This document shows, in pieces, positions 1 through 7,096 of a stretch of 22,971 nt of DNA (position 1 is its first letter; each line of letters opens with the position of its first letter). The position numbers and the translations under genes were made by a program. The stretch comes from Rubrobacter sp. (GTDB lineage: Bacteria > Actinomycetota > Rubrobacteria > Rubrobacterales > Rubrobacteraceae). Under the pieces are notes generated by a model. It made no database searches, was not told the origin of the DNA, and saw only the letters and a list, made by a program, of their open reading frames with translations. The stretch covers positions 1 to 22,971 of the forward strand of contig JADDPV010000232.1 of NCBI GenBank assembly GCA_016781705.1, written 5' to 3'.

Positions 1-29
1 AGCCGAGCGGTTCTTGGGTTAGCTCGCGG

Positions 30-848
30 CTACTCCTTCAGGAACGGCAGCCGGTCATACTTCACGAAGCGGTCGAAGTCCGGGTAGAACTTGCTGGTGG
101 TGACGGGCCGGCGAGAGAAGGAGGCGAGGGGTTGCGCCTCCTTCTCTCCGGGCTCGCGCAGCGAGATCTCGACCTTCTCCTCGTCGAACTCGATGACGTT
201 GTACGAAGGCGGCATCGTGCCGCGCACCCTCATGCTGCTGACCGTCCCGGAGTGTACGATCCTCACACCCGAGATGCTCCATACGTAGGGGACGTGGCGG
301 TGTCCGGAGAGCACCATGTCCACCCCTACCTCTCGCAGGATCGCCATGACGTCGCCGGCGTCGAGCAGGATGTTCACGTCGCGCCCCGTGCCGGGGACGG
401 CGAGGACGTGGTGGTGGATCATCAATATCTTCGGCCCCCGGTCCCAACCCCGGAACTCGGAGTCGAGCCAGCCGTAATGCTCCCTTCCTAGCTCGCCCTC
501 GTCGAGGTCGGGCTTGGTCGAGTCGAGGCACACTACCTTCGCCTCCCCGTCGGGCGTCGGTACCACGCGTGCCGTCTCGCGCATCCCGAAGAACTCCTCG
601 AAATGCCGGTAGCCGACGTTCTTGGCGTCGTGGTTGCCCATCGCCACGACCACGTTCTCGCACTCGAGGCGGCTCAGGTAGCCCTGCGCCTCCTCGAACT
701 CCCAGCGGTAACCCTCCATCGTCAGATCCCCAACCACGGCGACGAGGTCGGGCGCGAGCGCGTTCGCCTCGTCTATGGCCGCCGAGAGGAAGTCCGGCCG
801 GAACAGCCCGGACCCCACGTGTATATCGGACATCTGGACTATGCGCAT
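30..848 (-). CDS. Calcineurin-like metallophosphoesterase (CpdA/Icc-like)
   Basis: A 272-residue protein of the binuclear metallophosphoesterase superfamily. The metal-binding blocks appear in order: D-x-H at residues 8-10, GDLT with D41, GNHD with N72 and H73, a central HHH, and GHRH near residue 195. Spacing and length resemble the class III cyclic-nucleotide phosphodiesterases (CpdA/Icc), but members of this fold cleave many phosphoesters, so the substrate is open. There is no signal peptide, so it should be cytoplasmic. ATG 848 is chosen because AAGGA lies 7 nt upstream and the product then starts directly at the MRIVQMSDIH strand. A longer in-frame start at 920 falls inside a strong hairpin and would add a low-complexity Gly/Asp-rich leader. 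It lies 108 nt downstream of argH on the same strand. Family is confident, substrate unknown. Confidence 0.85.
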   Translation of the reverse strand: MRIVQMSDIHVGSGLFRPDFLSAAIDEANALAPDLVAVVGDLTMEGYRWEFEEAQGYLSRLECENVVVAMGNHDAKNVGYRHFEEFFGMRETARVVPTPDGEAKVVCLDSTKPDLDEGELGREHYGWLDSEFRGWDRGPKILMIHHHVLAVPGTGRDVNILLDAGDVMAILREVGVDMVLSGHRHVPYVWSISGVRIVHSGTVSSMRVRGTMPPSYNVIEFDEEKVEISLREPGEKEAQPLASFSRRPVTTSKFYPDFDRFVKYDRLPFLKE

Positions 849-898
849 CTCCCCGTCCTTTCCGCCGCTCTCGTCCGCGCCGCCATTATGCCCGTCCG

Positions 899-939
899 AG
901 CCACTCCGCGGCGCTACCACGTCGTCGCCGCGGGTGGCT
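899..939 (-). terminator. Hairpin downstream of argH, likely terminator
   Basis: Inverted repeat with a 14-bp stem: AGCCAC plus CCGCGGCG pairs with CGCCGCGG plus GTGGCT, with one bulged base and a 12-nt loop. It starts 18 nt after the argH stop. On the minus strand no U-tract follows; the T-run (TTTT) is on the plus-strand side. It could end argH transcription or act as a processing or stability element. Confidence 0.5.
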
Positions 940-956
940 TTTCCCCTCAGAGCGCC

Positions 957-2345
957 TCAAAAACCGCCGAGGAAAGTCCGAGCTTCCCGCAATTGCGCCT
1001 CGACGGAGGACGGGGAGGTCGAGCCGGGGGACTTCTTGTTGGCCACGCTGCCCTCCGGCGTGAGCAGGTCGCGGGGCACCTCGGCGAGGGCCGGGTGGGC
1101 GGCGACGAGCATCTCCGCGGGTGCCTCTTCGAGCGGGACGCCGGATTCCTCGAGACGTCGGACGAGCCTGCCCACGGCCGCGTGCGCCTCCCGGAACGGC
1201 ACGCCCCGCACCGCCAGGAAGTCGGCGAGTTCGGTCGCCAGCGCGAAGCCGCCCGCGGCTTTCGCCATGCGTCCCCCATCGAAGCGGGCGGTGCGCAGCA
1301 TCTCGGGGAGCGCGGCGAGAGCGGGCAGGACGGCGTCCACGGCGTCAAAGAGGGGCTCCTTGTCCTCCTGGAGGTCTTTCGAATAGCCAAGAGGGAGGGC
1401 CTTGAGCGTCACGAGCAGGGCGGCCAGGTCCCCGATCAGGCGCCCTGACTTGCCGCGCATCAGCTCGAAGGCATCCGGGTTCTTCTTCTGCGGCATGATG
1501 GAGGAACCGGAGGAGTAGGCGTCGTCTAGCGTGGCGAAGCCAAACTCCGGAGAGGTCCAAAGGACCCATTCCTCCCCGAGCCTGGAGAGGTGTACCCCGA
1601 GCACCGCGAGGGCGTAGAGGAGATCGAGGGCGAAGTCCCGGTCGGAGACGGCGTCGAGCGAGTTCTCGAATGGGGTCATGCCGAGGTCGGCCGCGGTTAA
1701 CCGCGGGTCCACGAGATGCGGGGTCCCCCCTAAAGCCGCAGCGCCCAGAGGAGAGACGCTCGCCGACGCGGCCGCGGCGTCGAGGCGGACGAGGTCGCGG
1801 CGGAAGGCCCAGAAGTGGGCGAGCAGGTGGTGTGAGAGCAAGATGGGTTGCGCCCTCTGCAGGTGCGTGTAACCAGGCAACACGAGGTCTTGGTGCACCC
1901 CGGCGACCTCGACGAGGGCGCGCATCGCCTCCACGAGTGCTTCGCGCACCCGCCCGGCGGCGTCGCGGGCGAAGAGGTGCAGGTCGAGGGCGACCTGGTC
2001 GTTGCGGCTGCGGCCCGTGTGCAGCTTGAGCGCCACATCGCCGACCTTCTCTCGCAGCCGCCGCTCGACGGCGGTGTGTACGTCCTCGTCGGAGAGTGTC
2101 CACGAGAATCCGCCGGCCTCGACCTCCTCCAGCACCGCCCGGAGACCCCATACCAGCTCGGCGGACTCCTCCTCCGAGACGATACCCTGCCGGCCCAGCA
2201 TCCCGGCGTGGGCGATGGATCCCCTTATATCGTAGGGGGCGAGCCTGACGTCGAAGGGGATGGAGGCGTTCAGGCGCTCGAACGCCTCCGCCGGTGTCGC
2301 TCCGAACCTTCCACCCCAGAGGGGGCCGTCTCGTCGTTCACTCAT
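957..2345 (-). CDS. argH: Argininosuccinate lyase
   Basis: This enzyme cleaves argininosuccinate to arginine and fumarate, the last step of arginine biosynthesis, as a cytoplasmic homotetramer. The 462-residue product has the usual family length. Visible blocks are LWGGRF near the N terminus, HTGRSRNDQ at 109-117, GYTHLQRAQP with the catalytic histidine at 161, and the fumarase/lyase signature GSSIMPQKKNPD at about 280-291, which carries the catalytic serine. No other arginine gene is nearby, so argH stands alone here. The ATG at 2345 has no Shine-Dalgarno sequence. A TAAACT box sits 7 nt upstream of it, so translation may begin from a leaderless transcript. The hairpin at 2391-2417 separates it from the upstream sulfurtransferase unit. 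Assignment is very secure. Confidence 0.97.
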   Translation of the reverse strand: MSERRDGPLWGGRFGATPAEAFERLNASIPFDVRLAPYDIRGSIAHAGMLGRQGIVSEEESAELVWGLRAVLEEVEAGGFSWTLSDEDVHTAVERRLREKVGDVALKLHTGRSRNDQVALDLHLFARDAAGRVREALVEAMRALVEVAGVHQDLVLPGYTHLQRAQPILLSHHLLAHFWAFRRDLVRLDAAAASASVSPLGAAALGGTPHLVDPRLTAADLGMTPFENSLDAVSDRDFALDLLYALAVLGVHLSRLGEEWVLWTSPEFGFATLDDAYSSGSSIMPQKKNPDAFELMRGKSGRLIGDLAALLVTLKALPLGYSKDLQEDKEPLFDAVDAVLPALAALPEMLRTARFDGGRMAKAAGGFALATELADFLAVRGVPFREAHAAVGRLVRRLEESGVPLEEAPAEMLVAAHPALAEVPRDLLTPEGSVANKKSPGSTSPSSVEAQLREARTFLGGF

Positions 2346-2352
2346 GACAAGG

Positions 2353-2358
2353 AGTTTA
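2353..2358 (-). promoter_or_regulatory. Possible -10 box of argH, leaderless type
   Basis: TAAACT on the minus strand ends 7 nt before the argH ATG, and no ribosome-binding site lies between them. Four of six bases match the -10 consensus, and no convincing -35 was found. This placement would start the mRNA at or within a base or two of the start codon. Confidence 0.35.
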
Positions 2359-2390
2359 GCGGAACCGGAGCGGCCCGGACGCCCGAAGAC

Positions 2391-2417
2391 GGACGGGGCC
2401 GCGAAGCGGCCCCGTCC
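2391..2417 (-). terminator. Perfect 12-bp GC hairpin, probable terminator of the sulfurtransferase unit
   Basis: GGACGGGGCCGC pairs perfectly with GCGGCCCCGTCC around a 3-nt loop (TTC on the minus strand), 25 nt after the stop of the IscU-like gene. Only a weak T-rich stretch (GTCTT) follows. Its position between two minus-strand units and its high stability fit a terminator. Confidence 0.6.
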
Positions 2418-2442
2418 GGTTCGCTTGGCTTTCGTCGTCCTG

Positions 2443-2865
2443 CTACGCTACCGTGCGCTCCTTCGGGGCGTCGGCTCGCTGGTCCTTGAGGTACTTCCTG
2501 ACGGCGGACTTGAGGGTGGAGAGGCCCATGGTGGCGTTGCGGGTGCGGTTCCCGATCACGTCGCGTCCCAGGTCCTCCACGAACCCGTCGTAGTCGAGGT
2601 CGAGGACCGCGTCCATCGAGAGCCGCTCATGAAGCACCCTCTCGATCACGATGCTCGTCGCACCCATGCCGATCGTGTCGCCCTCGCCGGTCCAGGAGAG
2701 ATCGCTGACCCCTCCATCCCCGTCGCCCTTGAGGTACACGACCACGGAGCCCCCGCACTCCGGGCTCCCGCCGGGCATCGCCACGTCTGCGTCCTGCATG
2801 GCCCACTTGCGGCGGGGGTTCCTCGCGTGCTCGATGAGCACCGCTATGCGCTCTTGCCGGCTCAA
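2443..2865 (-). CDS. IscU/SufU-like scaffold protein with one of three cysteines
   Basis: A 140-residue protein resembling the Fe-S assembly scaffold IscU/SufU (NifU N-terminal domain). It has NPRRKW near residue 16, PGGSPECGGS with C37 at the first cluster-ligand position, a WTGEGDTIGMGATS block matching the second-cysteine loop, and a C-terminal TLKSAVRKYLKD helix. The second and third cysteines appear as D63 and an Asn in RNATMGL, and C37 is the only cysteine in the protein. A normal [2Fe-2S] scaffold needs all three, so cluster assembly in the usual way is unlikely. C37 might instead accept or carry sulfur, which is an inference. Translation appears to start at TTG 2865, because the frame is closed just upstream. 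The gene begins 13 nt after the sulfurtransferase stop, so the two are probably co-transcribed. Confidence 0.7.
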   Translation of the reverse strand: MSRQERIAVLIEHARNPRRKWAMQDADVAMPGGSPECGGSVVVYLKGDGDGGVSDLSWTGEGDTIGMGATSIVIERVLHERLSMDAVLDLDYDGFVEDLGRDVIGNRTRNATMGLSTLKSAVRKYLKDQRADAPKERTVA

Positions 2866-2878
2866 GATGCGGGCGCCC

Positions 2879-3748
2879 CTAGCGCTCTATCGGGGCGCGC
2901 ACCGCGTTGCCCCACTCCGTCCAACTACCGTCGTAGTTCTTGACGTTCTCGTAGCCGAGCAGGTACGTCAAGACGAACCACGTGTGCGAGGAACGCTCCC
3001 CGATGCGGCAGTACACCACCACGTCGTCGCCCTCCTTCAGGCCGGCCTCGCCCTCGTAGATACCGCGCAGCTCCTCGGCCGACTTGAACGTCCCATCCTC
3101 ATTAGCCGCCCGCGCCCACGGTACGCTCGCCGCCCCCGGGATGTGCCCGCCCCTCAAGGCCCCCTCCTGCGGGTAGTCGGGCATGTGGAGGAGCTCCCCA
3201 CTGTACTCCCCGGGGCTCCTCACGTCCACCAGGGCCCCGCCCCGCTCCGAGTGAGCCCTCACCTCGTCCATGAACGCCCGGATCTTCGAATCGTCGCGCG
3301 TGGGGACCGGGTAGGAAGCGCGCGGGAAGCTCGGGACGTCCTGCGTCATCTCCCTGCCCTCGGCCTCCCACTTCACGCGTCCACCGTCCATCACCAAGAC
3401 GTTCTCGTGCCCGAACAACCTGAAGACCCACAGCGCGTAGGTCGCCCACCAGTTGTTCTTGTCACCGTAGAAGACCACCGTGGTATCGGGACTTATGCCC
3501 TTCTCCTCGCACAACTCGGCGAAACGCTCGGCGGAGACGTAGTCGCGGGTGATCGGGTCGTTGAGGTCCTCCACCCAGTCGATCTTCACCGCGTTCGGGA
3601 CGTGGCCTATGTCGTAGAGCAGGACGTCCTCGTCCGACTCCACGATGCGCACGTTCTCGGTATCCCCCAGGTGCTCGGCGACCCACTCCGTCGTCACCAA
3701 CGCCTCCGGGTGCACGTAGCCTTTCTGCTGTATCTCCTGCTCGCTCAC
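2879..3748 (-). CDS. Two-domain sulfurtransferase (thiosulfate sulfurtransferase, rhodanese type)
   Basis: A 289-residue protein with tandem rhodanese domains. It closely resembles actinobacterial CysA/SseA-type thiosulfate sulfurtransferases. The inactive N-terminal domain carries YDIGHVPNAVKIDW, and the catalytic C-terminal domain carries GGHIPGAASVPW and the active-site loop CRIGERSSHTW, whose cysteine takes the persulfide. It moves sulfane sulfur from thiosulfate or a similar donor to an acceptor. The start is taken as GTG 3748, which has GAGAGGAAA a few bases upstream. An in-frame ATG at 3787 is disfavoured because it overlaps the likely -10 box and lacks a ribosome-binding site. The IscU-like gene follows 13 nt downstream and is a plausible sulfur acceptor. 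Family certain, donor and acceptor inferred. Confidence 0.92.
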   Translation of the reverse strand: MSEQEIQQKGYVHPEALVTTEWVAEHLGDTENVRIVESDEDVLLYDIGHVPNAVKIDWVEDLNDPITRDYVSAERFAELCEEKGISPDTTVVFYGDKNNWWATYALWVFRLFGHENVLVMDGGRVKWEAEGREMTQDVPSFPRASYPVPTRDDSKIRAFMDEVRAHSERGGALVDVRSPGEYSGELLHMPDYPQEGALRGGHIPGAASVPWARAANEDGTFKSAEELRGIYEGEAGLKEGDDVVVYCRIGERSSHTWFVLTYLLGYENVKNYDGSWTEWGNAVRAPIER

Positions 3749-3785
3749 GGCTTTCCTCTCTCCTCTCTGAGCATTACGGGCGCAC

Positions 3786-3816
3786 ATTCTAAACTATTTC
3801 CGATAAAGTTTGTCAG
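3786..3816 (-). promoter_or_regulatory. Candidate promoter of the sulfurtransferase unit
   Basis: Minus-strand CTGACA (3816-3811) and TAGAAT (3791-3786) each match five of six consensus bases, separated by 19 nt. Transcription would begin near 3779, leaving about 30 nt of leader that holds the GAGAGG site used by the GTG at 3748. It lies in the short divergent spacer shared with fbiC. Confidence 0.45.
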
Positions 3817-3850
3817 GTATAGTCGAGTGCTGTGTGTGACGATGCGAGGG

Positions 3851-3856
3851 TATACT
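3851..3856 (+). promoter_or_regulatory. -10 box of fbiC, leaderless type
   Basis: TATACT, five of six consensus bases, lies 8 nt before the fbiC ATG, and no Shine-Dalgarno fits between them. The expected transcription start is within one or two bases of the ATG. No good -35 hexamer is visible. Confidence 0.45.
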
Positions 3857-3864
3857 GATCGGCT

Positions 3865-6255
3865 ATGAGAACAGGTGCAACATACCACGAGGAGCTTGTC
3901 GGGGCGGCGCTTTCGGGGCGGGTCTCCGGCGAGGAGGCGTACGGGCTCGCGCGGCTAGCGCACGCGGAGCCGACCCTGGCGATGGAGGCGGCGGCGGGAG
4001 TTCGGGACCGGGCATTCGGGCCTCGAGTCTCTTACTCGCGCAAGGTGTTTATCCCGCTGACGCAGCTGTGCCGGGACAACTGCGGGTACTGCACCTTCGC
4101 GCACGGGCCGCGTCCCGGGGAGAAAGCTTATCTTTCGCCGGAGGAGGTTTTGGGGATCGCGCGGGCGGGGGCCGCGGCGGGGTGCAAGGAGGCGCTGTTC
4201 ACGCTCGGGGACAAGCCGGAGAAGCGGTACCCCGAGGCGCGACGGGAGCTGAAGGCTTTGGGGTTCGGGACGACGGTCGAGTACCTCGCCCACTGCTGCC
4301 GACTGGTGTTGGAGGAGACGGGGCTGTTGCCGCACGCGAATCCCGGCGTGCTCTCGGAGGACGAGGTGCGGGCGTTGCGGGAGGTGTCGGTCTCGCAGGG
4401 GATCATGGTCGAGCAGGTCTCGGAGAGGCTCCTGGGCCGGGGGATGTCGCATTGGGCCTCGCCGGACAAGGCGCCGGAGAAGCGGTTGGAGATGCTGGAG
4501 GCGGCGGGACGCTTGCGGGTGCCCTTCACGACGGGTGTTCTGATCGGGATCGGGGAGACGGTCGAGGAGCGGGTGGACACCATCCTCGCCATCCGCGACA
4601 GCCACGACCGGCACGGCCACGTCCAGGAGTGCATTGTCCAGAACTTCCGGGCCAAACCGGGGACGCGCATGGCGAACTGGCCCGAGCCTTCGCAAGGGGA
4701 GATGCTCGCCACCATCGCGCTCGCCCGGCTCCTGCTCCCGCCCGAGGTAGCCGTGCAGGCGCCGCCGAACCTGGCGGAGAGCGCGAGCAACGGCGCCCCC
4801 CCCTACACCCGCTACTTAGACGCCGGCATCAACGACTGGGGCGGCGTCCCCCCCGTCACCCCGGACCACGTCAACCCCGAGCGCCCCTGGCCGCACCTCG
4901 CCGAGCTGGAGCGGGCGGCGGAGGACAAAGGGTACCTGCTCCTCGAGCGGCTCACGCTTCACCCGCGCTACGCCCTGGACGCGGAGCGCTGGGTGGACGA
5001 GGGCCTGAGGTCGCGCGTCTGGGCCGGCATCGACGCCGAGGGCTTCGCGCGCGTCGAGGAGTGGGCGCCGGGGACGACGGAGAAGGTGCCGGAGCATACC
5101 GTGCGCGAGGTCCGGGGAGCACGCCCGTCGAAGACGCGCCCGGAGTTCGCGCGAGCGCTCGCGGCGGCCGGGGAGCGGGACCTCTCGGAAGAGGAGGTCT
5201 CCCTGCTCTTCACCGCGCGCGGGACGGAGCTGGCGGAGCTGTGCCGGGTGGCGGACGATCTTCGGCGCGAGGTCAACGGCGACGAGGTCACCTACGTCGT
5301 CAACCGCAACATCAACTACACCAACCTGTGCTACTTCCGCTGCCGCTTCTGCGCCTTCAGCAAGGGCCCGAAGTCGCTCAACCTGCGCGGCGACCCGTAC
5401 CTCCTGGATACGGTGGAGGTGGCGCGGCGGGCGCGCGAGGCGTGGGAGCGCGGGGCGACCGAGGTGTGCATGGTCGGGGGCATCCACGGTAGCTTTACCG
5501 GCCGAAACTACCTGCAGTACCTGCGCGCGGTCAAGGAGGAGGTCCCCGATATGCACGTCCACGCCTTCACGCCGCTGGAGGTGTGGCAGGGGGCACGGAC
5601 TTTGGACGTCACGATCGAGGAGTTCTTGTCCGAACTCAAGGAGGCGGGGCTGGGCACGCTGCCGGGGACGGCGGCGGAGGTTTTGGACGACGAGGTGCGC
5701 GCCGTCATCTGCCCGGACAAGATAAACACCGCGCAATGGTCGGAGGTGATGCGCAAAGCGCACGGCGTCGGGCTCAAGGCGACGACCACGATCATGTTCG
5801 GCCACGTGGACGGACCGCTGAACTGGGCGCGTCACCTCGTGGTGTTGCGCGACATACAGAGGGAGACGGGCGGCTTCACGGAGTTCGTGCCGCTGCCGTT
5901 CGTGCACATGGGGGCGCCGCTGTTTTTGCAGGGCCGCTCTCGGCGGGGGCCGACCCTCGCCGAGACCATCAAGATGCACGCGGTCGGCAGGATCGCGCTC
6001 CACGGCTACATAGACAACGTGCAGGTCAGTTGGGTGAAGATGGGCGAGGAAGGCGCGAAGCTGTGCCTGCAGGCCGGCTGCAACGACCTCGGCGGGACGC
6101 TGATGAACGAGAGCATCTCGCGGGCGGCGGGCGCCAGCCACGGCCAGGAGATGACGCCCGAGGAGTTGGAACGGATGATCTTGGAGATCGGCCGTATTCC
6201 CCGCCGGCGCACCACGCTCTACGGCACGCCCGAGCGGTCGCGGGTGGTGAGTTAG
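3865..6255 (+). CDS. fbiC: FO synthase, fused CofG-CofH domains (F420 biosynthesis)
   Basis: A bifunctional radical-SAM enzyme that makes 7,8-didemethyl-8-hydroxy-5-deazariboflavin (FO), the chromophore of cofactor F420, from a pyrimidine precursor and tyrosine. The 796 residues hold two complete radical-SAM domains. The CofG half has C-x3-C-x2-C at C69, C73 and C76 (CRDNCGYC). The CofH half has C489, C493 and C496 (CYFRCRFC), preceded by NRNINYTN. The fused form is typical of actinobacteria; most archaea carry two separate genes. It is the only plus-strand gene in the window, divergent from the sulfurtransferase, and no other F420 biosynthetic gene is adjacent. The TATACT box 8 nt before ATG 3865 suggests a leaderless mRNA. 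The downstream flavoenzymes at 8364-10456 are possible F420 users. Confidence 0.97.
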   Translation: MRTGATYHEELVGAALSGRVSGEEAYGLARLAHAEPTLAMEAAAGVRDRAFGPRVSYSRKVFIPLTQLCRDNCGYCTFAHGPRPGEKAYLSPEEVLGIARAGAAAGCKEALFTLGDKPEKRYPEARRELKALGFGTTVEYLAHCCRLVLEETGLLPHANPGVLSEDEVRALREVSVSQGIMVEQVSERLLGRGMSHWASPDKAPEKRLEMLEAAGRLRVPFTTGVLIGIGETVEERVDTILAIRDSHDRHGHVQECIVQNFRAKPGTRMANWPEPSQGEMLATIALARLLLPPEVAVQAPPNLAESASNGAPPYTRYLDAGINDWGGVPPVTPDHVNPERPWPHLAELERAAEDKGYLLLERLTLHPRYALDAERWVDEGLRSRVWAGIDAEGFARVEEWAPGTTEKVPEHTVREVRGARPSKTRPEFARALAAAGERDLSEEEVSLLFTARGTELAELCRVADDLRREVNGDEVTYVVNRNINYTNLCYFRCRFCAFSKGPKSLNLRGDPYLLDTVEVARRAREAWERGATEVCMVGGIHGSFTGRNYLQYLRAVKEEVPDMHVHAFTPLEVWQGARTLDVTIEEFLSELKEAGLGTLPGTAAEVLDDEVRAVICPDKINTAQWSEVMRKAHGVGLKATTTIMFGHVDGPLNWARHLVVLRDIQRETGGFTEFVPLPFVHMGAPLFLQGRSRRGPTLAETIKMHAVGRIALHGYIDNVQVSWVKMGEEGAKLCLQAGCNDLGGTLMNESISRAAGASHGQEMTPEELERMILEIGRIPRRRTTLYGTPERSRVVS

Positions 6256-6725
6256 AGCGAGCATATTCGACGGGCGTGCGAGATAGTCCACGAAGCGACC
6301 AGAGCCCGTTAGCGAGAAGCGTCGGCGGGAAGGGCTTCGCAAAGGCGCGCCACCCGCCTCTTGCGCTTCCGCCGCGCCCCAGATAGGTTCCCATCGGTGC
6401 CTGGCCCGCGCGGAACCGACGTTCCGCGGTCCGCCGCAGGAGAGCAGGAGGTTCGAGAAGAGGCTCTTGATGGTGGCGAAGCGTTTGCGGGCAAGCAAGA
6501 GCGCGGGGAACTCCACGAGGCGGACGACGAGACGAACACCGGGAAGGAGACGTACTAGCGGTCCTCTCCACAAAGCAACCGGAGGCGAGGTCACACACTC
6601 GTTCCTTTTCTTCGGGACTCTTGGTCTCGAATTTCCGGTTCTGGGTTGTGCGGGATCGCCGGTGCCAAGCCGGGCGAGGCGTTGATCGTGCGGCTCTCGA
6701 ACGAAGAGCTGGCGTCTTTTCGCCT
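6256..6725. other. Convergent intergenic region with no supported gene
   Basis: A 470-bp spacer between the stops of fbiC (plus) and the cytochrome b5-like gene (minus). Short open frames exist on both strands, but none has a ribosome-binding site or a recognisable domain. One minus-strand frame across about 6430-6590 gives a hydrophobic/basic stretch containing RKRFATIKSLFSN that could be a decayed remnant; I do not recognise it. The clearest structure is the hairpin at 6409-6428. Confidence 0.5.
6409..6428. terminator. 8-bp perfect hairpin in the convergent spacer
   Basis: CGCGGAAC and GTTCCGCG flank a CGAC loop. It lies 154 nt past the fbiC stop and about 300 nt past the opposing gene's stop, with no U-tract on either strand. 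It might contribute to termination of either transcript, but the support is weak. Confidence 0.25.
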
Positions 6726-7082
6726 CTACTCTAGGGTACCCACCTTCTTTAGCAGGCGCAGCTTGCTCTTACCGTGGGGCGATTCGTCAATGACTTCGGT
6801 GAGGTCGAGGCCGCAGCGGGCCCGGCCGCCGGAGGGCGTGTGCCGGCCCATGCTCCACAGCGCGAAGCCCTCTATGAGGTAGACGTCGCCGTCCACCGCG
6901 ACGAGGCAGTCGTGGCCGTCAACGCCGTCGTGTCGAGCCAATTCCTCCAGCGTGTACGAGTCGGCGGCGGTTCTTTCAGCGGGCGGCGCAGCTGGGTAGA
7001 GCAGCCAGAAGAGGGCGCTCCCGATCATGGCGAGCCCGAGGACTATGCTCGCGAGCGTGGACGCGATGAGGCCCCGCTTCAC
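6726..7082 (-). CDS. Membrane-anchored cytochrome b5-like heme-binding protein
   Basis: A 118-residue protein. An N-terminal membrane helix at about residues 5-29 is followed by a soluble domain starting YTLEELARHDG at about 43. The VAVDGDVYLI strand, GRH (H81) and SPHG (H103) match the short prokaryotic cytochrome b5-like fold, in which two histidines bind heme b. A redox role at the membrane is likely, with partners unknown. The start is GTG 7082, with GAAGG 4 nt upstream and 14 nt after the preceding gene's stop. An in-frame ATG at 7169 would overlap the upstream gene by 73 nt and put 29 polar residues before the membrane helix, so it is less likely. The short hairpin at 7084-7096 covers the ribosome-binding site and could couple translation to the upstream gene. 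Domain is fairly confident, function inferred. Confidence 0.7.
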   Translation of the reverse strand: MKRGLIASTLASIVLGLAMIGSALFWLLYPAAPPAERTAADSYTLEELARHDGVDGHDCLVAVDGDVYLIEGFALWSMGRHTPSGGRARCGLDLTEVIDESPHGKSKLRLLKKVGTLE

Positions 7083-7083
7083 C

Positions 7084-7096
7084 CGGCCTTCGGCCG
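7084..7096 (-). promoter_or_regulatory. Small hairpin over the ribosome-binding site of the cytochrome b5-like gene
   Basis: CGGCC and GGCCG flank a GAA loop on the minus strand, starting directly after the upstream stop codon. The right arm includes the GAAGG site for GTG 7082. Ribosomes finishing the upstream gene could open it, which would couple the two genes. Confidence 0.35.

Noticed and set aside
849..920. Longer start for the phosphoesterase at 920
   Set aside because: Adds a Gly/Asp-rich leader and overlaps the hairpin at 899-939; ATG 848 has a good ribosome-binding site.
603..1448. Plus-strand open frames opposite argH and the phosphoesterase
   Set aside because: Shadows of the minus-strand genes: no ribosome-binding site, no domain, and Arg/Gly-rich composition.
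4816..6594. Long minus-strand open frame (592 codons) opposite fbiC
   Set aside because: It is the GC-driven antisense shadow of fbiC: Arg/Leu/His-rich, with no domain, while fbiC on the other strand is fully recognisable.
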